Assembly: GCF_947539375.1 (NCBI RefSeq)
Contig: NZ_OX443569.1
Span: forward strand, 682,001-746,000
DNA from: Lactobacillus isalae
GTDB taxonomy: Bacteria; Bacillota; Bacilli; Lactobacillales; Lactobacillaceae
Direction of reading: 5' to 3'
DNA: 64,000 nucleotides
Part shown: positions 9,821 to 18,379 of the stretch, in pieces
How the letters are laid out: each line of letters opens with the position of its first letter
Position numbering within the stretch: position 1 is the stretch's first letter
Notes under the pieces: generated by a model
Told to the model about the DNA's origin: nothing
Seen by the model: only the letters and a program-made list of their open reading frames with translations
Database searches by the model: none
Program-made: the position numbers and the translations under genes

Positions 9821-12205
9821 TTATTGATTATTATTGGAGTTATTACCTTGATTTTGCGGTTGCTGGTTTTGATTATTATTTTGGTTATTTGTATTTTGTT
9901 GTGAATTATTGTTATTATTTTGATTCTCAGCCTTGTTGTCAGTTTGTTGACTATTGTTTTGATTCTGCTTATTTGAATTGGTGTCAGAAGTAGAGGACTG
10001 TTTTTGACTTGAAGATTGTTCAGAACGACTTGATGATGATGAACTGCTTTGAGACCGAGATTGACCTTTAGAAGAAGTATCATCTTCTGTATCAAATCTA
10101 GTGTCGATATCATCATCTTCGTCTTTACGTTTATCAACTGTTACTTCACTATATGGATTACTTGGAGCGTGCCCCTTAACAAACAACTGCCAGCTAGAAT
10201 TGCTTGCATTAGGAGAAACAACCTTATCTTGCGTACCATTAGCAATTCTACGTTTAACGACTGTACTTGGTTTTGACCAATCTTTATTGGCTTTGTCAGC
10301 CATGAGATATGACATCATTTGCTTATATAGGAGTTGAGCAGAAGAAGAGCCGACACCAGATGGTGTACCATCTTTTAGATTGTCATATCCCGTCCAAATT
10401 CCTATTGAATATAGTTTGGTGTAACCAACAAACCAAGAATCTTTTGGTGAATTCTTATATTGAGGATATCTTACCAGCTCTTCATCAGAGTACTTAACTG
10501 TACCAGTTTTACCAGCTTCATATAAGTTCTTGATTCTTGCTTGTGTACCAGACCCCTTAGTTAATACCCCTTTGAGCATATCTGTCATAATGTAAGCTGT
10601 TGATTCCTTCATTACTCTAGTACCGCTACTATCGTAATTTCTAGTTAAACCATCTGGGGTTTCAATCTTAGAAACAAATTGTGGTTTATGGTAAACACCG
10701 TCATTAGCAAATGCAGCAAATGCACCAGCCATTTGAAGAGAAGATGCGTTGGCACCGATAGCTACTGATAAGCCTGAATCAGATGGGACATTAACGCCCA
10801 TTTTTCTTGCAAATAATGAGGCACGAGCTACACCGACTTTACTTAAAGTCTTAACTGCTGGGACGTTTCTTGATTGTTCTAGAGCGTGTCTCATAGTCAT
10901 TTTACCTTCATACTTATTATCCCAGTCATAAAGTTGGATATTAGTACCTGGGTAAACATATTTAGAATCGTCTAGCATATGAGAAGTTGGCCAGTTAAGG
11001 TATTCGATTGCTGGACCATAATCTAATACTGGCTTAACAGTTGAACCAGTGGAGCGTCCTGTTTGAACAGCTCGATTTAAACCAAGTTGAACTGATGGAA
11101 GTTTACGACCACCGATAATAGCAATTACATGACCAGTTTTTGGATCAACAATTGTAGCCCCAACTTGCATTTTATCGTTAGTGAATGGGACTGAACCATC
11201 GTTTACTAAGTCGTAGAGCTTTTGTTGTGCATCTTGATCGATGTTAACAGTAATCTTTAAGTTATCATTGTAAGGATTAAAGCCCTTGCTCTTAACTTCG
11301 CTAATTACTTCTTTAATGTATGGATCGTCAACTTTTCTAAGCTCAGAAGTAGCATTGTTCTTTTTAGGTTGCAAACCTTGAGTAATTGGTTCATTTACTG
11401 CTTGTGTATATTGAGATTTGCTGATTTTATCGTTTTTAAGCATCGCTTTTAAAACGATATCTCGTCTATATTTTGCCTTTTCAGGATATACATATGGGTC
11501 ATAAGTAACCGGTGCATTTGGCATCCCTGCAAGGAGGGCAGTCTGTGCTAAGTCAAGATCTTTTAGATCTTTGCCATAGTAGTAGTCAGCTGCAGTACCC
11601 ATACCGTAATTACCGTAGTTCATGTATACCTTATTAATATAGAACTCCAAAATTTGTTCTTTGCTGAATTCTCGTTCTACTTTCATTGAAAGCCAAGCTT
11701 CTTGAGCCTTTCTTCGAAGAGTTCTTTGTGAAGCAGCAGTGGAGAAGACGGAGAGCTTAACTAATTGTTGAGTAATTGTAGATCCACCAGCCGCAACTCC
11801 CTTGCTTTTGGCGTTAACTAAGACAGAGCCAATAATTCTAATTGGATCAAGTCCGATTCCTTCCTTATAAAAACGTCTATCTTCAACAGAGATAATGGCA
11901 TTTTTTAGTTCTTTAGGAATCTCGTCATTATTAACATAAGTTCTTTTTTCAGAACCTAGAGAAAGAAGAAATTTTCCGTCTCTGGTATATAAGCTACTTG
12001 TTCCACCGCTTTGAAGTTGAGCTTGCGAGATGCTAGGAGCGTCTTTAGCGTAGTATGCAAATAAACCTACTCCTGAAACTACTACTAACATTGCTACAAT
12101 AAAGAACCACTTGATTACTTGTAGCCAAATTCGTTTACGTGGTTTACCTTCAGGATGAAGGTTTGCCATTCTAGAATTAGTTGGCCTTTGATTATTATCT
12201 GCCAT
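9821..12205 (-). CDS. ponA: Class A penicillin-binding protein 1A with Q/N/S-rich tail
   Basis: 794 aa bifunctional peptidoglycan synthase. A cytoplasmic stub and a membrane anchor (about 28-52) come first. The GT51 glycosyltransferase domain (about 80-260) has the catalytic SVEDRRFY motif. The transpeptidase domain (about 340-620) has STVK, SRN and KTGT. From about residue 690 the chain turns to Ser and then almost pure Gln/Asn, a disordered extracellular tail. It lies 12 bases after recU on the same strand, the conserved recU-ponA operon. Confidence 0.97.
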   Translation of the reverse strand: MADNNQRPTNSRMANLHPEGKPRKRIWLQVIKWFFIVAMLVVVSGVGLFAYYAKDAPSISQAQLQSGGTSSLYTRDGKFLLSLGSEKRTYVNNDEIPKELKNAIISVEDRRFYKEGIGLDPIRIIGSVLVNAKSKGVAAGGSTITQQLVKLSVFSTAASQRTLRRKAQEAWLSMKVEREFSKEQILEFYINKVYMNYGNYGMGTAADYYYGKDLKDLDLAQTALLAGMPNAPVTYDPYVYPEKAKYRRDIVLKAMLKNDKISKSQYTQAVNEPITQGLQPKKNNATSELRKVDDPYIKEVISEVKSKGFNPYNDNLKITVNIDQDAQQKLYDLVNDGSVPFTNDKMQVGATIVDPKTGHVIAIIGGRKLPSVQLGLNRAVQTGRSTGSTVKPVLDYGPAIEYLNWPTSHMLDDSKYVYPGTNIQLYDWDNKYEGKMTMRHALEQSRNVPAVKTLSKVGVARASLFARKMGVNVPSDSGLSVAIGANASSLQMAGAFAAFANDGVYHKPQFVSKIETPDGLTRNYDSSGTRVMKESTAYIMTDMLKGVLTKGSGTQARIKNLYEAGKTGTVKYSDEELVRYPQYKNSPKDSWFVGYTKLYSIGIWTGYDNLKDGTPSGVGSSSAQLLYKQMMSYLMADKANKDWSKPSTVVKRRIANGTQDKVVSPNASNSSWQLFVKGHAPSNPYSEVTVDKRKDEDDDIDTRFDTEDDTSSKGQSRSQSSSSSSSRSEQSSSQKQSSTSDTNSNKQNQNNSQQTDNKAENQNNNNNSQQNTNNQNNNQNQQPQNQGNNSNNNQ

Positions 12206-12217
12206 TCTTTTTTGTTC

Positions 12218-12838
12218 CTATCTATTTATAAAATTATCTATTGCATCTAAGTAAGGAAGCGTTGGTCGAAATCCGCTTTTAATTTCAATTGAATTATCGA
12301 TTAATTCTTGAAGTGTCATCGAACTCTTATGGGGCGTCTTCCAGGCTTTTATTACAAAGCTAGCTGGGGTTACGAAGTAACGATTAAGAGTTACGAAGCG
12401 AATTATCGTAAAGCAGATTCCTTTTTGCTTTAAGCATCTTTCAAGATGAATGATTTGGTGTTCATGGAAATTTTTTAAAGGAAAAGATCTTTTATTTCTT
12501 GTTTCCTTAGCTTCAAAATCTAGATAATGTCCTTCATATACGCCATTATAATCAGTCGTAGAAGCTTGCCTGAAATAGGCTTCTTTAATAACTGCACGAG
12601 ATCGTTTAGGATAATCTACTTTAACAATCTGGACTGGAGTTGGCTTTTTATGAACGACAGCAATATCTTCAAGGAGATAGTACTTATTAGATTCGTTAAT
12701 TTGCTGTTCTAGGTTCATTCCACGATCAGAAAATACAACATCTTTACGATGCTTTTGCTTTCTGGGATGCAAAAGGTCAGTTTGATCTTTAGTATAATGT
12801 GTTAAACTGCCTGTTGGATATTTTACCATCAACATCAC
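12218..12838 (-). CDS. recU: Holliday junction resolvase RecU
   Basis: 206 aa, normal length. RecU cuts Holliday junctions in recombination and chromosome segregation. The nuclease core shows Asp then EAKET (GHYLDFEAKET near 107-117), and a basic N-terminal region precedes it. First gene of the recU-ponA operon and divergent from ypsA. The start used here is preceded by AGGAGTG; an alternative Met follows at the second codon. Confidence 0.95.
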   Translation of the reverse strand: MMLMVKYPTGSLTHYTKDQTDLLHPRKQKHRKDVVFSDRGMNLEQQINESNKYYLLEDIAVVHKKPTPVQIVKVDYPKRSRAVIKEAYFRQASTTDYNGVYEGHYLDFEAKETRNKRSFPLKNFHEHQIIHLERCLKQKGICFTIIRFVTLNRYFVTPASFVIKAWKTPHKSSMTLQELIDNSIEIKSGFRPTLPYLDAIDNFINR

Positions 12839-12897
12839 TCCTGCTTAGCATTATAGCAAAGATTTTAAATCATTTTTAGAGAAAGGGGAATCACTAA

Positions 12898-13467
12898 ATG
12901 AAGCGTCTGTGGGTTACAGGATATCGTTCATATGAATTAAGTATTTTTAGTGATAAGGATCCTAAATTAACTGTAATTAAGTATGCATTAAGTAACTATT
13001 TTAAAAGTCTGCTCGAAGAAGGAAAAATTGACTGGGTAATTAGTGGAGCAAATTTAGGAATTGAGCAATGGGCACTTGAGTCCGCAATTAGTTTAGAGAA
13101 TGAATATAATCTTCATACTGCTTTGATGATGCCATATTTAGAGTTTTCAAAAAGGTGGAATGAAAGTAATCAGATGAAATATCAAAATTTAACTGAGCAA
13201 GTTGACTTTACAGCTTCTACTTCTAATTATCCTTATATGAGTCCAGCGCAATTAAAAAATTATCAAAGTTTTATGTTAGAGCATACTGATCGGGCAGTTT
13301 TAATTTATGATCCTGAACATCCCGGTAAACCTAAGTATGATTACGAAGCTATACAAAAGTATCAAGAAGACCAGGATTATCCGGTAGATATAATTGATTT
13401 CTATGATTTGCAAGAAGCAGCAGAAGAATATGAAGAAAATCATCGACCAAATAATAACTTTTATTAA
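12898..13467 (+). CDS. ypsA: YpsA-like DUF1273 (SLOG superfamily) protein
   Basis: 189 aa. It begins MKRLWVTGYRSYELSIF and contains ISGANLGIEQWALE, the nucleotide-binding-like signature of DUF1273/YpsA. Bacillus YpsA influences cell division; the biochemical activity is unknown. A strong AAAGGGGAA ribosome site precedes the ATG. The ypsA-gpsB-rnpB order is shared with Bacillus. Confidence 0.9.
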   Translation: MKRLWVTGYRSYELSIFSDKDPKLTVIKYALSNYFKSLLEEGKIDWVISGANLGIEQWALESAISLENEYNLHTALMMPYLEFSKRWNESNQMKYQNLTEQVDFTASTSNYPYMSPAQLKNYQSFMLEHTDRAVLIYDPEHPGKPKYDYEAIQKYQEDQDYPVDIIDFYDLQEAAEEYEENHRPNNNFY

Positions 13468-13491
13468 TTTCTGTTAGGACTTTCAATCTAA

Positions 13492-13521
13492 TTATTAGCT
13501 TGAGATAATAAGAATTTTTTT
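13492..13521 (+). terminator. Weak hairpin with T run after ypsA
   Basis: A 6-bp TTATTA/TAATAA stem with an 8-base loop is followed closely by a run of eight T. The stem is AT-only, so strength is doubtful. Confidence 0.35.
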
Positions 13522-13576
13522 AGAAACTACTACTATTATTGCTTGAAGAATATTTATAACTTATACTGGTTATGTA

Positions 13577-13651
13577 CGATAAAGTGAGTGCCATTGAGCT
13601 ATAAACTAGTTAACACTTTATCGCCTAAATCAAAAACAGACAATCGTCTGT
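13577..13651 (+). promoter_or_regulatory. Structured leader before gpsB (two inverted repeats)
   Basis: A perfect 10-bp inverted repeat (CGATAAAGTG at 13577-13586, CACTTTATCG at 13614-13623) encloses 27 bases. A 6-bp hairpin ACAGAC/GTCTGT (13636-13651) ends five bases before the AAGGAG ribosome site of gpsB. No T run follows, so neither looks like a terminator. They could be an operator and a translation-control hairpin; the function is inferred only. Confidence 0.45.
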
Positions 13652-13674
13652 AATTAAGGAGTTTGACGAAACAA

Positions 13675-14112
13675 ATGGCAAGTTTAAATGATATTCAACT
13701 AAATCCACAAAGTATCTTAAAGAAACAATTTAGAACTAAAATGAAGGGATACGATTCTGATGAAGTAGATTCATATCTCGATACAATTATTTCCGATTAC
13801 AGTACCTTTGCAACTATTATTGAGGATTTACAAACTCAAATTAGCGAATTAAAGGCTCAACAAAAACAAGCCCCAAGTCAAAGTACTGCACCTAAATTAG
13901 ACTTTAAAAATGAAGAAGTTGAGGATGACGTTAAAACTTATACGCCTCGTAATGTACAAAAGCCCGTTATCAGCAGTAATACTGATGACAAAGAAACACC
14001 TGAATTAACTACTAATGTAGCTATGATTCAACGTATTTCAACTTTAGAGCGTAAAGTTTATAACCTTGAACAAAGAATGAATCAACAAGATAGAACTTAC
14101 CAAGCTAATTAA
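13675..14112 (+). CDS. gpsB: Cell division protein GpsB
   Basis: 145 aa from ATG 13675. GpsB links penicillin-binding proteins to the division and elongation machinery. The N-terminal DivIVA-like coiled coil (FRTKMKGYDSDEVDSYL near 20-36) binds membrane and PBPs. A low-complexity linker and a C-terminal helix (IQRISTLERKVYNLEQRM) for oligomer formation follow. A TTG at 13663 also opens this frame but lies only one base after AAGGAG; the ATG lies 13 bases after it. Neither spacing is ideal, so the start is uncertain. Confidence 0.92.
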   Translation: MASLNDIQLNPQSILKKQFRTKMKGYDSDEVDSYLDTIISDYSTFATIIEDLQTQISELKAQQKQAPSQSTAPKLDFKNEEVEDDVKTYTPRNVQKPVISSNTDDKETPELTTNVAMIQRISTLERKVYNLEQRMNQQDRTYQAN

Positions 14113-14126
14113 AACTATGATATAAT
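14097..14126 (+). promoter_or_regulatory. Promoter of rnpB
   Basis: TTACCA (14097-14102) and TATAAT (14121-14126) with an 18-base spacer lie just before the first paired base of the RNase P RNA. The -35 box overlaps the end of gpsB. Confidence 0.7.
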
Positions 14127-14133
14127 AATTATT

Positions 14134-14512
14134 GCAAATTTCGAGCGATCGCGGTTAGCTTATGCTAGCTGAGGAAAGTCCACGCACGCACAAGCTGAGA
14201 TGCTTGTAGTTTTTGTACTCAGCCCAATAAGCTGGGGGACTTGTTTTTAACAAGTTACGGCGGAAAAAGCACTAAATCATTTTTGACATGTGTGACTATC
14301 CTGAAAAGTGCCACAGTGACGAAGCAGTAAGGGAAACTTTACTGGTGGAACGAGGTAAACCCTGCAAGCGGGCAACCCAAATTTGGTAGGGGCGCTTTCG
14401 TCTAGGTAAATGAACTAAAGACGAAGTCATTTTTAATGAAGATAGATGGTCGCTGAAGATAGGAATTTAACCATGTCCTATTGGAACAGAACGTGGCTTA
14501 TAGAAATTTGTT
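14134..14512 (+). ncRNA. rnpB: RNase P RNA, class B
   Basis: Catalytic RNA that trims the 5' end of tRNA precursors. The P1 helix is formed by CAAATTTC (14135-14142) and GAAATTTG (14503-14510). Conserved core segments are GAGGAAAGTCC near 14171, CACAGTGACGAAGC near 14312, GGTAAACCC and the 3' segment ending CGTGGCTTATAGAAA. The layout matches the Bacillus type. It lies between gpsB and the ypsC methyltransferase, as in Bacillus. Confidence 0.96.
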
Positions 14513-14517
14513 GGTTA

Positions 14518-14545
14518 GGGTTGAGCTTTGGCTCAGCCTTTTTTT
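14518..14545 (+). terminator. Terminator of rnpB
   Basis: An 8-bp stem GGTTGAGC/GCTCAGCC with a TTTG loop is followed by seven T. Confidence 0.88.
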
Positions 14546-14577
14546 ATAGAAAAATTTATAAAGATAGAGAATCTAAA

Positions 14578-15702
14578 ATGAAAGAATATACATTATATGC
14601 AACAATGGGCGCTGGATTTGAGAGTGTCGTTGCAAAAGAATTAAATAATTTGGGCTATAAAACAAGCACTGAAAATGGACGCGTATTCTTCAAAGGAACG
14701 CAAGCAGATATTGTTAAGACAAACTTATGGCTTAGAAGTGCTGACCGAGTAAAAATTTTGTTAAAAGAGTTCAAAGCAACTAGTTTTGATCAACTATATG
14801 ATGAGGTTTATAGCTACGATTGGGCTGAATTGTTGCCAGTAGATGCACAATTTCCTGTAAAAGGGAGAAGTGTTCGCAGCAAGTTGCACTCTGAACCTGA
14901 TGTTCAATCAATTGTCAAAAAGGCCATTGTAGATAAATTAACGGATCAATATCGAAGACGTGGCTTTTTGCCTGAAAGCGGCGCAGAGTATCCTTTAGAC
15001 ATTCATATTTATAAAGATGTTGCACGGTTAAGCCTAGATACAACTGGTCAGAGTTTATTTAAACGTGGATATCGTGTTGAACATGGTGGAGCTCCTTTAA
15101 AGGAAAATTTTGCAGCAGGGTTGATTGAGTTGACACCATTTGATGGCTCTCATCCCTTTATTGACCCGATGACTGGATCAGGAACAATTGCCATTGAAGC
15201 TGCATTAAAAGCCAAAAATGTCGCTCCAGGTATTTGGAGAAAATTTGCTTTTGATAATTTTGATTGGTTTGATAAAAAACTTCATCCTGAATTAGTAGAA
15301 AAAGCAAAAGCCCAAGAAAAGCAAGATCATGCACCAATTTTAGCAAGCGATATTGATCAATCAATTTTAGAAATTGCAAAGGTTAACGCTCATAATGCTG
15401 GAGTATTACAAGATATTAAATTTAAACAAGTTGCTGTAAAGGACTTTTCAACTGACTTAGAAAATGGAGTTATTATTGCTAACCCTCCTTACGGTAAACG
15501 ACTTAAAGATCGTGAAGCAGCTGAAAAAATTTATGAAGAGATGGGACAAACTTTACGACCACTTTCTTCATTTAGCCAATACTATTTAACTTCTGATCCG
15601 CAATTTGAAAAGTATTTTGGTGCTAAGGCCACTAAAAAGAGAAAATTCTATAATGGTAATTTAAGAACGGATTATTATCAATATTGGGCAAATAAGAGAT
15701 AA
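14578..15702 (+). CDS. ypsC: THUMP-domain 23S rRNA guanine N2-methyltransferase (YpsC/RlmL-like)
   Basis: 374 aa from ATG 14578; the frame is open further upstream but that part lies inside rnpB and its terminator. A THUMP RNA-binding domain (about 45-155) precedes a Rossmann methyltransferase with the SAM motif DPMTGSGT near 196 and the catalytic NPPYGKRL near 303. RlmL-type enzymes methylate G in 23S rRNA; the exact base cannot be read from sequence. The phosphoesterase follows after 2 bases. Confidence 0.9.
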   Translation: MKEYTLYATMGAGFESVVAKELNNLGYKTSTENGRVFFKGTQADIVKTNLWLRSADRVKILLKEFKATSFDQLYDEVYSYDWAELLPVDAQFPVKGRSVRSKLHSEPDVQSIVKKAIVDKLTDQYRRRGFLPESGAEYPLDIHIYKDVARLSLDTTGQSLFKRGYRVEHGGAPLKENFAAGLIELTPFDGSHPFIDPMTGSGTIAIEAALKAKNVAPGIWRKFAFDNFDWFDKKLHPELVEKAKAQEKQDHAPILASDIDQSILEIAKVNAHNAGVLQDIKFKQVAVKDFSTDLENGVIIANPPYGKRLKDREAAEKIYEEMGQTLRPLSSFSQYYLTSDPQFEKYFGAKATKKRKFYNGNLRTDYYQYWANKR

Positions 15703-15704
15703 GA

Positions 15705-16937
15705 ATGTTAACGCAAGATAAAAAGACAATCTTTTGGGTCATTAGCGATACGCATTTAATTGCCGATAGTCTACATGACCATGGGCAAGCTTTTTCACAA
15801 ATGCAAAAAACTAGTCAGGGTAAAGATCTTTATTATCAAGAAACAGCACTCAGCGCTTTTGCAAGAATGGCAGAAGAAAAGAAGCCAGCAGCAATTATTG
15901 TTACTGGGGATGTAACCTTTAATGGAGAAAGAGTTTCTGCTGAAAAATTCGCTGAGCTTTTTAAACCACTGACTAAGACAAAATTACTAGTTGTTCCTGG
16001 AAATCACGATATTTATGATGGTTGGGCTAGAGAGTTTCGTGGTAAGAAACAATATTATGCTGGTCAAATAAGTCCTAGAATGTGGCGTAACATTTTTAAG
16101 AAATCATATGAAAATGCACTTAGTATAGATCGCAATTCGTTAGCTTATAGTGTTCAGCTTAATCCTGATTATTTGCTGATCTTGGCCGATTCTAATGATT
16201 ACGGAAAAGAAGAATCATCTACTGCACCAGCTACAGCAGGTTTTTTAGGTAAGGAACAAAGAAAATGGATTAAAGAACAACTTCAATATGCGAGTCAAAA
16301 TAACTTACGCGTGATTTTTTGTATGCATCACAATCTTTATGCTCATAATCCAGCGGTAAACAAGGGATATGTAGTTGATGATTATCGAGAACTACGTAAA
16401 TTATTGGCTCAATATAATGTAAAGCTAGTTTTTTCTGGTCATATTCATGCTCAAAATATTATGCCACCACAAAATTCGTGTCCGGCTACTGAAATTGTCA
16501 CAGCTAGCTTTTGTTCTAATGATCAAGGTTATGGTGTAGTTAAGGTTTCTCCTAAAGAAATTAGCTACACTTGCCATCATTTTAAAATGGATGGCTATTT
16601 AACTGATAAAGAAAAGCAGAACTGGACTTTAACTCATTTTCATGATTATTTAGAAAATATTCAATTGGGAACTATTTCAGCTGAACTCATGCAGAATGAA
16701 TTGTATCGAAATCACGATGATTTAAAGACCGTTCGACAAATGGGACGTCTTTTTGGCGAGATGAATTATCATTTCTTTACCGGGAAGAATCATATTGACT
16801 TAGAGGAACTGCAAAAACTTAAAAAGTCTGCAATTTATCAGCGATTAATTGCAGAAAATCCACAGTATGAACTCTATTTACAGACTCTCTACGATACGTC
16901 TACGCATGATAATTTACATGTGAAAATTAGATATTAA
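15705..16937 (+). CDS. Calcineurin-like metallophosphoesterase
   Basis: 410 aa. Two-metal motifs are in order: ISDTHL (near 14), GDVTFNGE (near 69), PGNHDIYDG (near 99), MHHN (near 207) and SGHIHAQN (near 246). No signal peptide, so it is probably cytoplasmic. The substrate cannot be told; similar proteins hydrolyse phosphodiesters or nucleotides. Probably co-transcribed with ypsC. Confidence 0.88.
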   Translation: MLTQDKKTIFWVISDTHLIADSLHDHGQAFSQMQKTSQGKDLYYQETALSAFARMAEEKKPAAIIVTGDVTFNGERVSAEKFAELFKPLTKTKLLVVPGNHDIYDGWAREFRGKKQYYAGQISPRMWRNIFKKSYENALSIDRNSLAYSVQLNPDYLLILADSNDYGKEESSTAPATAGFLGKEQRKWIKEQLQYASQNNLRVIFCMHHNLYAHNPAVNKGYVVDDYRELRKLLAQYNVKLVFSGHIHAQNIMPPQNSCPATEIVTASFCSNDQGYGVVKVSPKEISYTCHHFKMDGYLTDKEKQNWTLTHFHDYLENIQLGTISAELMQNELYRNHDDLKTVRQMGRLFGEMNYHFFTGKNHIDLEELQKLKKSAIYQRLIAENPQYELYLQTLYDTSTHDNLHVKIRY

Positions 16938-16980
16938 AAAAGGCGAATACTACATGAAATTTGTAGTGTTCGCCTTTTTT
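16936..16980. terminator. Bidirectional terminator
   Basis: A 16-bp stem (arms 16939-16954 and 16962-16977, one wobble) with A and T flanks separates the phosphoesterase from the convergent degV gene. Confidence 0.93.
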
Positions 16981-17920
16981 AATCTTTAACTGCCTGAGAA
17001 TTAACATTTAGAAGTGGTTTACCATTTTCATCAAAATAGGAATCTAAGTCTCGACACCAAATCATTGCCATTGTGTGTTGACCAACATGAACTCCAACTA
17101 CTGGACCGATAATACTTTGATCAACCTTAACTTTAGGAAAACTTGTTTGATAATCGTTAATCCATTCAGCTTCTCTTTCTGCATCATCTGCATGGAAAAT
17201 TGTTAATTGAATTGGATAAGGCATATTCGACGTTAGCTTATCAAAGTCCTTTTTAATATGATTGTAGGCACGCTTGTATTGTCTTTCTTTAGCAATTGCA
17301 GAAATTTTACCTTCGTTTTGTACATCCATTGATAGAATGGGCTTGATTTTTAGAATAGAACCGACAAAGCTAGCCGCATTAGATAAACGACCTGTTCTCT
17401 TCAAATGATTTAAGTTGTCTACCATAAATCTTACGTCTGTAGTGTTTCTTAAGTCTTTTAGGTCATGCATGATTAAGTCAATATCAGCACCAGCTTTTAC
17501 TAGTCGCCCAGCTAAAATAGCAGCATCTGCTTCACCCGCACAGGTGATTTTACAGTCAAAGGGATGAATCTTAATCCGTGTTTCTTCATTTGCTACACTT
17601 AATACATTATTGTAAAAACTAGAGATTCCACTTGAGAGCGTAATAATAATTAAATCTGTGTAACCCTCATCAACATATTTATCAACATACTTTTTAACTG
17701 TTCCGACTGAAGGTTGAGACGTAGTAGGAAGAGTAGTAGATGTATTTATCTTCTCATAGAATTCATGAAAGCCAATGTCGATTAAGTCAAGATATTCTTT
17801 TTTGTCCCAAATAATTGGGATTGGTAAAACATCAATACCAAATTTTTGGCATTGTTCTTTAGTTAAATAAGATGAACTGTCAGTTAAAACGCCGATCTTC
17901 ATAGTATTATTTTCCTCCAT
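16979..17920 (-). CDS. DegV family fatty-acid-binding protein
   Basis: 313 aa. DegV/FakB proteins hold a fatty acid that FakA kinase phosphorylates for phospholipid synthesis. Motifs are TDSSSYLT near 9, TSQPSVGT near 69 and SSGISSFYNN near 93, with an RLSNAASFVG loop. A leader of six codons may be extra: an internal Met (MKIGVLTD) also fits, but GGAGG lies before the upstream Met, as GAGGAAAATAATACTATG before the inner one. No fakA gene is nearby. Confidence 0.9.
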   Translation of the reverse strand: MEENNTMKIGVLTDSSSYLTKEQCQKFGIDVLPIPIIWDKKEYLDLIDIGFHEFYEKINTSTTLPTTSQPSVGTVKKYVDKYVDEGYTDLIIITLSSGISSFYNNVLSVANEETRIKIHPFDCKITCAGEADAAILAGRLVKAGADIDLIMHDLKDLRNTTDVRFMVDNLNHLKRTGRLSNAASFVGSILKIKPILSMDVQNEGKISAIAKERQYKRAYNHIKKDFDKLTSNMPYPIQLTIFHADDAEREAEWINDYQTSFPKVKVDQSIIGPVVGVHVGQHTMAMIWCRDLDSYFDENGKPLLNVNSQAVKD

Positions 17921-18034
17921 ATTCTTGTTTTATATTATAGTCTAGAAGGCCTCTTTAAACAAAAACGTAAATCTGCTTTATTTTTGTTACAATAGAGATA
18001 ATCAATAAACAGGGTGTGACCTAAATTCTAAATT

Positions 18035-18379
18035 ATGAAGAAGCATTTTATATTTTTAGGCGCTACTGGCGTAATTTATTACTCCTGGCTCCTAGCACTA
18101 ATTTTTGTAGCCTTTATTGTTGGGTATGAAAGCAACAAAGCAATTAGCTATCCCGCTATTATTTTGGGAGCTATCTTTGCTATTATTGCTATTTATACTT
18201 GGCTTAATTCTTATTTTAAAAAGGAAGCAAGTGTTTATTGGCTAAAATTACCGTATCGTCAAAAACTTCAGCTTCAAGATTTAAAGATTAAGTGGCAATG
18301 GAAGGCTTTTGTCATATATGAAGCAAAGAGTAAAATTAATACTTATTTGCTTCTTGCACTTAAAAGAAAGAAGAAATGA
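18035..18379 (+). CDS. Small hydrophobic membrane protein, unknown
   Basis: 114 aa. Two membrane segments (about 8-32 and 38-60) are followed by a basic cytoplasmic tail ending LKRKKK. I do not recognise the family. Its stop overlaps the fhs start (ATGA), so it is the first gene of the fhs-lspA-rluD-carAB transcription unit. The ribosome site (CAGGGTG) is weak and far from the ATG. Confidence 0.7.
   Translation: MKKHFIFLGATGVIYYSWLLALIFVAFIVGYESNKAISYPAIILGAIFAIIAIYTWLNSYFKKEASVYWLKLPYRQKLQLQDLKIKWQWKAFVIYEAKSKINTYLLLALKRKKK

Noticed and set aside
9817-10137. 106-codon frame in the ponA tail
   Set aside because: Shifted frame of the Gln/Asn repeat; lysine/isoleucine-rich nonsense with no start signal.
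14446-14577. Upstream extension of the rRNA methyltransferase frame
   Set aside because: These codons lie in the RNase P RNA and its terminator; the THUMP protein begins at ATG 14578.
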